Assembly: GCA_900546265.1 (NCBI GenBank)
Contig: URCA01000033.1
Span: 1-38,657, forward strand
Direction: 5' to 3'
Length of the DNA stretch: 38,657 nucleotides
Origin: an uncultured Oscillospiraceae bacterium
Lineage (GTDB): Bacteria > Bacillota > Clostridia > Oscillospirales > Acutalibacteraceae
Shown here: in pieces, positions 16,445 through 25,158 of the stretch
Position numbering within the stretch: position 1 is the first letter of the stretch
Layout of the letters: the number at the start of each line of letters is the position of its first letter
Notes under the pieces: model-generated
Databases searched by the model: none
What the model saw: the letters and a program-made list of their open reading frames with translations, nothing else
What the model was told of the DNA's origin: nothing
Program-made: the position numbers and the translations under genes

Positions 16445-19400
16445 ATGGCTAATGGTGCAAACGGAGTTCACTTACAACTGCGTGAAGCTCTGGAAAACTA
16501 CATAAAATCGCAGTATTTTGGAAAGTCTCCTATTTTGCTTTCAGCCATGCAAGGCAAGCTGAATCAAGAAGGTGTCCTTTATCAAAAACCATATGTTGAA
16601 TCATCGCCTGCATACAAGAGCTCTCCAAATGGAATCCAGTTATCCTCTAAATTACCCGACTGGCTGAAAGATTATTTTAAGGCGTTGTCTGATGTAAATC
16701 TCGGCGTATATTCCTCGCCTTTCTGCCACCAGGTTTCTGCGTTGGAAACGGCATTTGAGGGACAGGATCTGTTCGTATCAACAGGTACAGGCTCCGGTAA
16801 GACGGAATGTTTTATGTGGCCCTTGATGGCAAAACTTGCATCTGAAGCAAGAAATAGCCCTGATAGCTGGACAATGCGTGGCGTCCGAACAATTATCATG
16901 TATCCTATGAACGCCTTGGTTTCTGATCAGATCAGTCGTTTGCGTCGTTTGATCGGCGATCCCGATCACCGATTTGTAAACATATTCCGAGATGCCTGCG
17001 GAAACAACTCCCGCCGCCCCCAATTTGGTATGTATACCGGCAGAACACCTTATGCCGGCAAGGAGTCCAAACGCAGTGAAGACCGTTCACTTGCCGCTAC
17101 ATATTCTCGAATGGTCAATCCGGAAACCGACGAAGAAAAAATCTTTTTACAGAAGCTGATCAAAGATGGAAAACTGCCTGCTAAAGAAGATTTTGATGGG
17201 TTTCTTGAAAAGCTCTACAATGGCAAACATATTCCGAATGACGAAGATGCAGAACTGGTAACTCGATTTGAGATGCAGCAATTCTGCCCCGATATTCTTA
17301 TTACTAACTATTCCATGCTCGAATATATGCTGCTTCGTCCAAGAGAACATAAAATATGGGCAGATACCCAGGCATGGCTGAATGCAGATTCGAGCAATAA
17401 GCTCCTTTTTGTCATTGATGAAGCACATATGTATCGAGGCTCTGCAGGCGGCGAGGTGTCGTTGCTTATTCGACGTTTATTCCATCGCTTGGGCATTGAG
17501 CGCAGCAGAGTTCAATTTATCCTGACCACTGCGAGTATGCCCAACAATGATGAGGATGATCGAAAAGCCGTCAGAACATTTGCAAATGAACTGACTGCAT
17601 CTGACGATATGCATCCGTTTTGCTATCTTACCGGCGAACGAGAGGAAATCGGAAATGGGCACGCGTTTAGCATCCCTTTCAGCAAATTCAACGAATCTCT
17701 TCCTGATGAATTTGAAGGTGATGATTCAGAAAGGCTCATGGCACTCAATCGGTTTTGGACAGGTATCACAAATAGTGCTGCACCCTTTAGTTCCTCCGAA
17801 GACGCATACCAGTGGTTATATGACCACTTGGTAGACTATGTACCTTTCTGTGAGATGTTCAAACGCTGCCGTGGTACAGCAGTCTCTCTGCAAGAACTGG
17901 CAGAGTCTATCTTCCCCAATAACAATCCGGAAGACGCCCTTCAAGCTGTTAGCGTCATGCTCGCAATTGCACCCTTGGCTCGAAGCGAAAGTGGTAGTGT
18001 CCTGTTCCCAGCAAGAATGCATATGCTTTTTCGAGGAATCAAAGGCGTATATGCTTGTACGAATCCGAAGTGTTCTCATTCACACACAGAAAACGGATTA
18101 ACCTTGGGTGAAGTCTATTTTACAGATGGCAATTTGACCTGCAAAGAATGTGGAAGTACAATTTATGAGCTGTACAATGATCGACGTTGCGGCAGTATTT
18201 TCTTTAGAGGCTTCGTCCTAAAACAGGATTTTGAAGCTAAAAAACGCACCTATCTTTGGCATCAACCCGGTATGATGAATGAGGATGAGATCAAGGAAAT
18301 ACATCTCTTTATTCCGTCTGCTGACTATCGTTTGCCGGAAAGGCAGGGACAGAATAAGATTTTTCCTTGCTATTTAGATGTTTATAGCGGTTTTATTGAT
18401 TTTTCCGACGATGCCCTGGAGGGAAAATCGGGTATCAGGAAACTGTATTATAGCAGTTTTACGACAAAGTCTCGTCCTGATATTTTGACATTTTCTACTT
18501 GCCCTCATTGCCGTCATGAGTTGTCTAAGATGCAACTGACCTCTTTTAGCACAAGAGGTAATCAGTCCTTCTTCAATTTGATAAAGGCTCAGTTCCAGTC
18601 ACAGCCTGCGGTTCCCGGAAAAACAGGCGATCCTAATCGGCTTCCTAACGAAGGCCGCAAGGTTTTGCTATTCTCAGATAGCCGCCAACGCGCAGCAAAG
18701 TTGGCGCGAGATATGTCAGATGCTTCTGATATGACGGCAGCAAGACAGCTTGCGGCGCTCGCCATTGACCGAATGGAACATGAAGTTGTGGAACAATCCA
18801 TGAATTATTTTTACGACTACTTTGCGATGGTAGCCGTGGAGCATCATGTTCAGATCTTCCATGATAGTGAAACCGAAAAGCAACGAGCAAGGCTGATTGA
18901 ACACGGCACACAAGCGTTGAAAAATTATACACGCGCAAAGAAACGCGGCCAGCAATACACTCCTCGCTTCACCATTGATAATGCACCAACACAAATGAAA
19001 GAGCAGTTCCTTCGTTTTTACTGTGGTGGATACAATACACTGGTTGATTCAGCTATCAGCTGGATAGAGCCTATCGATGAGGCAAAATGGGATGCCCTTG
19101 ATGCATTAGAGGAGGCAGGCATCGAAGTTACTGAGGAAGAATTCATGGAACTATTCAATGCATGGATTCTTTCCACCTGTGATACCTCTGTGGTTCTTGG
19201 TCACACAATCCCGGATGTAATCCGTGAAAAAGTACGCCCGAACTATGTAGGATACGGTATCGACAAGGAGAGGAACAAGAAGTTCTCGACCGATATACGC
19301 GGAATAATGGGATGGGACGATAACGATCCCATTGCAGCAAAGTGGAGTCGGATTTTGCGTGAAACCTTCATGGATGAAGGGCAGTCTTCTAACGGAAAGT

Positions 19401-21712
19401 ACTACATCGATCTCTCCCGCATAAAACCTCGTTTCAATTTAGAACACACATGGTTCCGGTGTGAACGCTGTTCGGAGCTTACTCCGTATTTGCTGAGAGG
19501 AAAATGTCCAAGCTGTCAGTACGAAAAGATCCATCCTATGACAGCGGAAGAAATTGATGCATTGGATTTTTGGCGTAAACCTATTGATGAGGCACTCCAG
19601 GGTGAAGCTATTCGTGTAATTGATACAGAAGAACATACTGCACAGCTTTCCCATAAAGATCAGCGGGATGAACTTTGGTCCAAGACAGAGCAGTATGAGC
19701 TTCGCTTTCAGGATTTCCTGCAGACCGGTGAAGCGCCTGTAGATATTCTGAGTAGCACTACCACAATGGAAGTGGGTATAGATATTGGCTCATTGGTCGC
19801 TGTTGGTCTGCGTAATATTCCTCCTATGCGAGAGAATTATCAGCAGCGTGCCGGTCGTGCCGGTCGTCGTGGTTCAAGCTTGTCCACAATCGTTACATTT
19901 TGCGAAGATGGACCGCATGATTCCCTATACTTCTCTAATCCTGTACCAATGTTCAGAGGCGATCCCCGAAGACCATGGATTGATATCGGCAGCGAGAAGA
20001 TTGTCCAGCGTCATCTTGGCATGGTCGCACTTCAATCCTATCTGAGAACAAAAGACAATAGTTTGGATGCAATTTCTGCCATTGAGTTTTTGGACGATCA
20101 TCTACAGCCTTTTAGCGATTTCTTGATGACCTTGGAAATCAGTAAAAATGACATTCTTGTTCCCGCAGATTCCCAAGGTGCGTTGCATAGCTACAAAGGT
20201 GAACTCGAAGAATCTCTGGCAGATCTGAAACAGAAACGAGACGCTCATCCCGAACTGTTTGAAGCAGATGATGGTAGTGACTCCGGAAAGAAATCGCTTT
20301 TGGATGCACTCTATGAAGAAGGTGTCATCCCAACCTACTCGTTCCCCAAAAATGTCGTCAGTACATATATCTCCGATATGAGCGGAAAAGTAAAGTATCA
20401 AGTTGAACGAGGCTTGGATGTTGCTATCGGTGAGTATGCTCCCGGTAGAGCGATTGTTGTCGATAAAACGACCTACCAGATTGGTGGTCTATATTATCCT
20501 GGTGGAGAGCGGAGCGAGCGAACAGCTGCATCTCCTGCTAGAGCATTTATTCAGGATGCAAGTTATCGAAAAACTATTCGCACATGTGGGCAGTGCGGGT
20601 GGTTTGGATTGGAAGAGGACAATCATGATGCTTGTCCTTTCTGCGGAAACACCGCCCTTACAAATATGCTGCCAATGTTACGGCCGTGGGGATTTGCGCC
20701 GCGAAACGCTACATCCATTGAAACGGCGCAGTTGAATGAGGAATATACGGCGACTCAGCAGCCCCTTTATTCCACACTGCCCGATACTGATGATGTTACA
20801 GCTGTCGATGGATGCTCCAATATCCGAATGGCGGTTCGACCAAATCAGAGGATCATTATGCTTAACAAGGGAGTCGGCGGTAAGGGCTTTACCATCTGCT
20901 GTGATTGCGGCGCGGCAATGCCTGGAGACGATCCTACGGTGCTCGAAAATGTTATGCGCCCGTATAGATCCAAATTCCTCAAAACACGTTGCAAGCATAA
21001 CGATACACTTAACGTTAATCTTGGATATGACTTTGTTACAGATATGCTTGTATTGGAATTTGCTTTAGATAGGCAACGGCTTGATATTAGTCCCTCAAGA
21101 AATTCTTGGCTTAATCGCGCTGGGCAGTCTCTTGCGGAAGCCTTGCGCTTGGCGGCCTGTCAGGAATTGGACATTGAATTTACCGAACTTGTTACTGGTT
21201 ATCGTGTCAGACAAAATCGAAATGGAGATTTCGTTGATATCTACTTGTATGATAGCCTTTCGAGTGGCGCAGGTTACGCTGTCAGTATTGAATCTTCTAT
21301 TCAGCAACTACTTTCCAAAACTCGAGAACTGCTCGATAGCTGTACCTGCGACAGCGCTTGTCATAAGTGCTTGAAGCACTATCGTAATCAGTACATCCAT
21401 AGTGTTCTCGATCGTAAAGCGGCGCTTGATTTGTTGAAATGGGGAGAGACAGGAGTCAGAGCACCTGCAATCCCCAGCGGAAAGCAACAGCATTTATTGC
21501 AATCTTTGGAACAGATACTTCAGATTTCTGGTGTGCGTATCCAAGTTGATCATGAATCTGTTTGGGTAGAAGGGCGTTACAGCAAAAAGAAAGTAATAGT
21601 GTATCCGGCTATGTGGAGAAAACCTATGAGGGAAAATACCGTGTTCATAAGCGATGCGCATTTGAAGTATGCTAAACCCTATGCGCTGAAAACAATATTA
21701 GATTGTTTGTAA
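16445..21712 (+). CDS. Giant DEAH-box helicase with DUF1998/MZB C-terminus (DruE-like)
   Basis: 1755 residues. SF2 motifs in order: Walker A STGTGSGKTE (about 112-121), TIIMYPMNALVSDQ, ITNYSMLEY, Walker B VIDEAH (about 323), TTAS, LLFSDSRQRAA, SSTTTMEVGIDIG, and motif VI QQRAGRAGRRG (about 1132). Between and after these lie several cysteine pairs that look like zinc ribbons (CTNPKCSHSH/CKECG, CERCSEL/CPSC, CGQCGWF/CPFCG, CCDCG). The C-terminus has the DUF1998 hallmark YDSLSSGAGYAV and the MZB four-cysteine motif CTCDSACHKCL (about 1633). Fusion of a DEAH helicase to DUF1998 at this size is characteristic of DruE, the Druantia signature protein; DISARM splits the functions over DrmA and DrmB, and MrfA/YprA is much shorter. 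ATG 16445 follows GGAGGAATGATT. The operon ends at a strong terminator. Confidence 0.92.
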   Translation: MANGANGVHLQLREALENYIKSQYFGKSPILLSAMQGKLNQEGVLYQKPYVESSPAYKSSPNGIQLSSKLPDWLKDYFKALSDVNLGVYSSPFCHQVSALETAFEGQDLFVSTGTGSGKTECFMWPLMAKLASEARNSPDSWTMRGVRTIIMYPMNALVSDQISRLRRLIGDPDHRFVNIFRDACGNNSRRPQFGMYTGRTPYAGKESKRSEDRSLAATYSRMVNPETDEEKIFLQKLIKDGKLPAKEDFDGFLEKLYNGKHIPNDEDAELVTRFEMQQFCPDILITNYSMLEYMLLRPREHKIWADTQAWLNADSSNKLLFVIDEAHMYRGSAGGEVSLLIRRLFHRLGIERSRVQFILTTASMPNNDEDDRKAVRTFANELTASDDMHPFCYLTGEREEIGNGHAFSIPFSKFNESLPDEFEGDDSERLMALNRFWTGITNSAAPFSSSEDAYQWLYDHLVDYVPFCEMFKRCRGTAVSLQELAESIFPNNNPEDALQAVSVMLAIAPLARSESGSVLFPARMHMLFRGIKGVYACTNPKCSHSHTENGLTLGEVYFTDGNLTCKECGSTIYELYNDRRCGSIFFRGFVLKQDFEAKKRTYLWHQPGMMNEDEIKEIHLFIPSADYRLPERQGQNKIFPCYLDVYSGFIDFSDDALEGKSGIRKLYYSSFTTKSRPDILTFSTCPHCRHELSKMQLTSFSTRGNQSFFNLIKAQFQSQPAVPGKTGDPNRLPNEGRKVLLFSDSRQRAAKLARDMSDASDMTAARQLAALAIDRMEHEVVEQSMNYFYDYFAMVAVEHHVQIFHDSETEKQRARLIEHGTQALKNYTRAKKRGQQYTPRFTIDNAPTQMKEQFLRFYCGGYNTLVDSAISWIEPIDEAKWDALDALEEAGIEVTEEEFMELFNAWILSTCDTSVVLGHTIPDVIREKVRPNYVGYGIDKERNKKFSTDIRGIMGWDDNDPIAAKWSRILRETFMDEGQSSNGKYYIDLSRIKPRFNLEHTWFRCERCSELTPYLLRGKCPSCQYEKIHPMTAEEIDALDFWRKPIDEALQGEAIRVIDTEEHTAQLSHKDQRDELWSKTEQYELRFQDFLQTGEAPVDILSSTTTMEVGIDIGSLVAVGLRNIPPMRENYQQRAGRAGRRGSSLSTIVTFCEDGPHDSLYFSNPVPMFRGDPRRPWIDIGSEKIVQRHLGMVALQSYLRTKDNSLDAISAIEFLDDHLQPFSDFLMTLEISKNDILVPADSQGALHSYKGELEESLADLKQKRDAHPELFEADDGSDSGKKSLLDALYEEGVIPTYSFPKNVVSTYISDMSGKVKYQVERGLDVAIGEYAPGRAIVVDKTTYQIGGLYYPGGERSERTAASPARAFIQDASYRKTIRTCGQCGWFGLEEDNHDACPFCGNTALTNMLPMLRPWGFAPRNATSIETAQLNEEYTATQQPLYSTLPDTDDVTAVDGCSNIRMAVRPNQRIIMLNKGVGGKGFTICCDCGAAMPGDDPTVLENVMRPYRSKFLKTRCKHNDTLNVNLGYDFVTDMLVLEFALDRQRLDISPSRNSWLNRAGQSLAEALRLAACQELDIEFTELVTGYRVRQNRNGDFVDIYLYDSLSSGAGYAVSIESSIQQLLSKTRELLDSCTCDSACHKCLKHYRNQYIHSVLDRKAALDLLKWGETGVRAPAIPSGKQQHLLQSLEQILQISGVRIQVDHESVWVEGRYSKKKVIVYPAMWRKPMRENTVFISDAHLKYAKPYALKTILDCL

Positions 21713-21761
21713 ATGAAATAGTGGCAAGGCATCAAAATGATACCTTGCCACTATTTCATTT
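21711..21761. terminator. Strong terminator closing the Druantia-like operon
   Basis: A perfect 19-bp stem, 21711-21729 with 21743-21761 (GTGGCAAGG/CCTTGCCAC core), 13-base loop, A-rich on one side and T-rich on the other, so it works in both directions. Confidence 0.9.
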
Positions 21762-21858
21762 TTGCCCTTATCAATACCATCCTTTTAAGTTCGTTTCAAC
21801 CTCTATATGATGAAACCCCTCATTAACACCTTTGATTTTAGTTGGTTTATATGCAAAC

Positions 21859-21904
21859 AACAAATCCGAACCCATCGCCAACCGGCGCAAGGTTCGGATT
21901 TGTT
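21859..21904 (-). terminator. Hairpin next to attL, probably the original tRNA-operon terminator
   Basis: AACAAATCCGAACC (21859-21872) pairs with GGTTCGGATTTGTT (21891-21904). It lies immediately downstream of the displaced tRNA-Val 3' half, so before integration it would have terminated the tRNA transcript (inference). Confidence 0.7.
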
Positions 21905-21909
21905 TGTTT

Positions 21910-21954
21910 TGGTGGGCGTAAACGGGCTCGAACCGCTGACCTCCTGCGTGTGAA
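21910..21954 (-). repeat. attL: displaced 3' half of tRNA-Val
   Basis: 45 bases identical except for one position to 32981-33025. They comprise CCA end, acceptor strand, T-arm and the anticodon arm up to the anticodon loop (TTCACAC). The repeat stops exactly inside the anticodon loop, a typical tyrosine-integrase crossover region. Confidence 0.92.
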
Positions 21955-22061
21955 TTATGACGATAACTTTTCGCGGCTTTTAGTCCATTGTAAAAAATGG
22001 CTGTATTACTACGTTTTTTGAATATAGCTCTTTGCCGCTGTTCGTGAAAATTGGTATTTTA

Positions 22062-22090
22062 TAACGACCATAACGACCAAATAACGACCA
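22062..22090. repeat. Left integrase arm-type sites (TAACGACCA x3)
   Basis: TAACGACCA occurs at 22062-22070, 22071-22079 and 22082-22090. The same motif occurs twice near the right end (32890-32898, 32901-32909). CTTTTCGCGGC is likewise shared (21967-21977 and 32877-32887). Repeats near both ends of a tRNA-integrated element are what arm-type integrase sites look like. Confidence 0.65.
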
Positions 22091-22125
22091 AAAAAGAGGA
22101 CGCTGTCCGCTTAGGAAGCGCCCTC
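22090..22125 (-). terminator. Integrase gene terminator
   Basis: Minus strand GAGGGCGCT (22125-22117) pairs with AGCGTCCTC (22104-22096; one G-T pair), followed by TTTTTT. Confidence 0.8.
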
Positions 22126-22130
22126 TATTT

Positions 22131-23513
22131 CTATGCATGTCGGTATCCAGCCGGATTTAGCAGAGCATCCAGCGAATCCGCCGCTATCTCGTCCGCCGTC
22201 TTGATTGCATGGCTGTATATGTTACCTGTCGTGCTGGGGCTGGCGTGGCCCAGACGGCCCGCAACGGTGCGGATGTTCGTTCCTCCGGCGATAAGTAGCG
22301 TTGCGTTCGTGTGGCGGAGAGAATGCGCGGTGATAGGCGGAAGCCCCAGGCTTACAGAAAACCGCTTTATCCACTTGGAAAGAGAACTCATGCAAATGGG
22401 TTTTCCGTTCGGCTGAGTAAACACTTTTCGGCTATCGTTCCATCTGTCTCCCATGAGGAGCCGTTGCTCCGTCTGCTTGCGGCGCTGCTCTTCCAGTAAA
22501 TCCATAACCACAGGAGGCAGCTTCATCACTCGTTCCGAGTTTTCGGTTTTCGTGGTACCGTCCGCCGTCCCTTTGCCAGGGATATATACCGCGTTCCGGT
22601 TGACGTGAATCAGGCGGTTTTGAAAGTCTACGTCATCCCATTCCAATCCGCACAGCTCCCCGCGCCTCATGCCGGAATATAAAAGCGTCGTCACCATGGC
22701 GCGGTATTGGAACGGCTGGGATTGCAGCGCGTCCAGAAGTATGGCTGCCTGTTTCTCATCAAGGTATTGCACATCCTTGCGTTCTTCTTTCGGCGGCTTT
22801 ACCCTAGCGCAGGGGTTTTCCGGTATCACCTGCCATTCGACGGCGGTCGTGAACACGGCGGACAGAAAACGGTGATAGTGGGCAACGGTACTCTTTGATA
22901 ATTTCCTGGTGCGGCCAGACGGGACGAACAGCTGGGTTAGTGGTTTGTGAAGCGTCTGCGCAATTTTAGAGGCGCTTGTATAGGCGATTGCTTTCCCCGC
23001 CTGGGCGGCGCGAAGGGTGGCGACGTTGACTCCCGCCAATTCGCATAGCTTCGCCTTGGTCGTGCCGAATTCTTCAATGGCCTTTTCCAGGCCGGGCGCG
23101 GCAATATAAGAAAGCGTGTTCAGATTGTCCACCTCCTCCAGCTGACTATACAGCTGTAGCAGATGGTTCGGGCGGAGCTTATCCATGCGGATATGTCCGA
23201 TAGCAGGGGACACCCGACACATCAGAAGATGGTACAGAGAGAGGGTGGCCGGTTTCAGATTCTTTTCCGCATAGTCGGAAAACCACTGTTCCACAAAGGC
23301 ATCCAGCTTAATATTTCCATCCATATACTGCCCGCTCTTGACCTTTTCCTCGAACAACACCGCTTGCCGGTCAAGCTCCTTCTGTATCTGTTTCGGGGTC
23401 ATTCCGGGAGCGGGCTTCCATGTGGTGCTTTTCATAATCTGCTTGCCGCTGGAATCATACCCGGCGGATACCCTTATACGGTACGTGTCACCGCGCTTCT
23501 GGATTGTCGGCAT
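22131..23513 (-). CDS. int: Tyrosine integrase with HTH inserted in the core-binding domain
   Basis: 460 residues. N-terminal arm-binding domain (1-55: KRGDTYRIRVSAGYDSSGKQ), SAM-like core-binding domain, and C-terminal catalytic domain with the Arg in LLYSGMRRGELCGLEW, HSLRH, LGHAS and the nucleophile Tyr in NIYSHA. An XRE-like helix-turn-helix (TTKAKLCELAGVNVATLRAA and onward, about residues 145-200) interrupts the core-binding domain between LEEVDN and KLSKSTVAHYH. ATG 23513 has GGAGGCG 5 bases upstream, whereas the longer ATG 23540 has none. The first 26 bases overlap the end of the repressor gene, so integrase is co-transcribed with it. It should act at the tRNA-Val anticodon loop repeat. 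Confidence 0.93.
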   Translation of the reverse strand: MPTIQKRGDTYRIRVSAGYDSSGKQIMKSTTWKPAPGMTPKQIQKELDRQAVLFEEKVKSGQYMDGNIKLDAFVEQWFSDYAEKNLKPATLSLYHLLMCRVSPAIGHIRMDKLRPNHLLQLYSQLEEVDNLNTLSYIAAPGLEKAIEEFGTTKAKLCELAGVNVATLRAAQAGKAIAYTSASKIAQTLHKPLTQLFVPSGRTRKLSKSTVAHYHRFLSAVFTTAVEWQVIPENPCARVKPPKEERKDVQYLDEKQAAILLDALQSQPFQYRAMVTTLLYSGMRRGELCGLEWDDVDFQNRLIHVNRNAVYIPGKGTADGTTKTENSERVMKLPPVVMDLLEEQRRKQTEQRLLMGDRWNDSRKVFTQPNGKPICMSSLSKWIKRFSVSLGLPPITAHSLRHTNATLLIAGGTNIRTVAGRLGHASPSTTGNIYSHAIKTADEIAADSLDALLNPAGYRHA

Positions 23514-24288
23514 TATCGTCGCCTCCACTATACAATTCACGTATCTGCTCCTGCGTCATTTTATAAAAGCGTATTTGCTTAGGGTCTGGTGGGAGTTCAA
23601 ATGAAAACTCCTCTTTTATTTTTCTTATCGCTTCAATTGCTGTATCTAATGTCACAGACTCTATTAATCTCTCGCCGGTAGCTGGGTATATAGGAATACC
23701 GTCAGTACTGTCTTTTCTTGAATCATAAACATTACCATATAAATCTATATAGTGAGTGATTTTTTTAGGCTTCGATGCGAGATAAGTGGCGAGCAAACTG
23801 AATATATTTTGGCCGGGTGTTCCCCCTTGCTTGAATTCATCGATTTTGTCAAGCCAATTTTCTATTTTATGTGTGCGCATATACTCTACTTTTTCTTGTA
23901 TAAGGGCGGTATCTTCATTTTCTAGCAAAATATTTATCACTGCTAAAACAATAGGGCCCCACGCCCATTTTTTTGAATTTACATTGCGCTTTAGGCATTT
24001 TAAAACTTCTATTGATTTGTCAGATAACCCCGTAATGTCTCCAATGCTCGCAGTTTCTTGCGTTTTATTATTGCTCAATCCCACTAGGTAATCGGTGGTA
24101 ACACCGCACTTTTCCGAAATTTGTTTGAGAACTAGAGCATCCGGTATTCTTTCTCCATTTTCATAAAAACCAACTGTTGGACGTGATATTCCTAGAAATT
24201 CCGCAAAATCCGCCTGGGTACGTTCTCCACGCAATTCACTAAATCTAGCTGCGAAAATGGGCAGTTTCTTTTCTTTTGCTTCAATCAT
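23488..24288 (-). CDS. XRE-family repressor of the satellite
   Basis: 266 residues. Cro/C1 HTH near the N-terminus (FSELRGERTQADFAEFLGIS then RPTVGFYENGERIPDALVLK). The remaining 200 residues are helical and unclassified, possibly a dimerisation or sensor domain, with no RecA-cleavage (LexA-like S24) motif that I can see. ATG 24288 is used; upstream codons to 24414 overlap the promoter region and have no ribosome binding site. It is divergent from the replication genes and shares a transcript with int, the layout of a lysogeny module. It probably represses the promoter at 24350-24378. Confidence 0.85.
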   Translation of the reverse strand: MIEAKEKKLPIFAARFSELRGERTQADFAEFLGISRPTVGFYENGERIPDALVLKQISEKCGVTTDYLVGLSNNKTQETASIGDITGLSDKSIEVLKCLKRNVNSKKWAWGPIVLAVINILLENEDTALIQEKVEYMRTHKIENWLDKIDEFKQGGTPGQNIFSLLATYLASKPKKITHYIDLYGNVYDSRKDSTDGIPIYPATGERLIESVTLDTAIEAIRKIKEEFSFELPPDPKQIRFYKMTQEQIRELYSGGDDNADNPEAR

Positions 24289-24349
24289 TATCAAAGGCCG
24301 CCTTTCTATTCTTCGTTTATAAACCAATGGAGTAATACCTCTCCGATTG

Positions 24350-24378
24350 TTGACACTGCTCTTGATGTTTGCTATAGT
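24350..24378 (+). promoter_or_regulatory. Putative main rightward promoter of the satellite
   Basis: TTGACA (24350-24355), 17 bases, TATAGT (24373-24378), about 56 bases before the first rightward gene. GCTATAGTTATTATAGAGC across the -10 is nearly symmetrical and is a candidate repressor operator. Confidence 0.7.
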
Positions 24379-24433
24379 TATTATAGAGCACACAACCGAA
24401 GAAATCAACAACAATTTTTAGGAGGAATGAAAA

Positions 24434-24619
24434 ATGATGAAAGCAAACCAGAGTATAAGAGCGGCAGCGGAAACGGCAGGTGTAAAACTGTGGCGCATAG
24501 CTGACAGACTGGGATACGCCGACAGCACCTTCTCCCGACTGCTACGCAAGGAACTGCCTGAGGAGAAACAGGCGGAAATCCTGCGCATCATTGCCGAGCT
24601 GGAACAGGAGGCGGGATAA
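24434..24619 (+). CDS. Small HTH protein, phage/element early gene
   Basis: 61 residues with a short helix-turn-helix (SIRAAAETAGVKLWRIADRL then GYADSTFSRLLRKELP). Proteins of this form are common as first early genes of Clostridia prophages and are probably DNA-binding; target unknown. AGGAGG precedes ATG 24434. Its stop overlaps the start of the next gene (TAATG), giving translational coupling. Confidence 0.75.
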   Translation: MMKANQSIRAAAETAGVKLWRIADRLGYADSTFSRLLRKELPEEKQAEILRIIAELEQEAG

Positions 24620-24855
24620 TGCCCCCACGCATGAGAACGATTGGGGAAGCAGCGGCGGAGCTGCGGAAGATTGACCCCGGCACCGCTGTCACCCCGTACC
24701 GCATCCGGCAGCTCGTCCTTGACGGCTCCATTCCCCATGTCAAGGCCGGGAACAAGCGCCTTGTTAACCTGGATACTCTGCTGCACTACCTGGAAACCGC
24801 GCCCGCTCCCGAGCCGGTCATATACGGCCAAATCCGGCCCGTAAAGGGGGCCTGA
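24619..24855 (+). CDS. Excisionase-like winged HTH protein
   Basis: 78 residues. MRTIGEAAAELRKIDPGTAV then TPYRIRQLVLDGSIPHVKAG and NKRLVNLDTLLHYL follow the MerR/excisionase-type winged helix pattern (helix, turn, RQLVxxGxIPxxKxGxxxLVxLdxL). A recombination directionality role (Xis) is likely in an element that has an integrase, but it could also be a regulator. Coupled by overlap to the preceding gene and 2 bases from the next. Confidence 0.75.
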   Translation: MPPRMRTIGEAAAELRKIDPGTAVTPYRIRQLVLDGSIPHVKAGNKRLVNLDTLLHYLETAPAPEPVIYGQIRPVKGA

Positions 24856-24857
24856 CC

Positions 24858-25154
24858 GTGAATCTGCTGGACTACATACCCACAGGCGCACAGAACGCCA
24901 TACCGGCCAAAGAGCTATGCAAACGAGCGGGCTTCCCAAGCGTCCGCTCCATGCAGCAGGAGATCCACCGGCTGCGGGAGAAAGGGCACATCATCTGTTC
25001 CAGCACAGAGCCGCCCGCGGGGTACTTCATAGCGGCAAACCATCACGAGGCGGCGCGGTTCATCCGGAGCATGGAGAGCCGCCGCCGGGAAATCGGCCGC
25101 GCCATCAAGGCGGCCAAGCGGTATACATCATCATTCACGGAGAACGGGCGGTGA
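24858..25154 (+). CDS. Hypothetical winged-helix-like phage protein
   Basis: 98 residues, GTG start at 24858 just after the previous stop. IPAKELCKRAGFPSVRSMQQ followed by EIHRLREKGHIICSS looks like a winged helix, then the basic helical end SRRREIGRAIKAAKRY. Encoded immediately before the primase-helicase, so possibly a replication accessory factor; no direct evidence. Confidence 0.7.
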   Translation: MNLLDYIPTGAQNAIPAKELCKRAGFPSVRSMQQEIHRLREKGHIICSSTEPPAGYFIAANHHEAARFIRSMESRRREIGRAIKAAKRYTSSFTENGR

Positions 25155-25158
25155 TTCT

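Noticed and set aside
11463..21712. Canonical DISARM or BREX
   Set aside because: No methyltransferase, no PglX/PglZ/BrxC and no phospholipase-D gene; helicase and DUF1998 are in one polypeptide.
21780..21840. GTTTCAACCTC...TGATGAAAC looked like a CRISPR repeat
   Set aside because: Only one copy; no second repeat or spacer spacing nearby, and no cas genes in the window.
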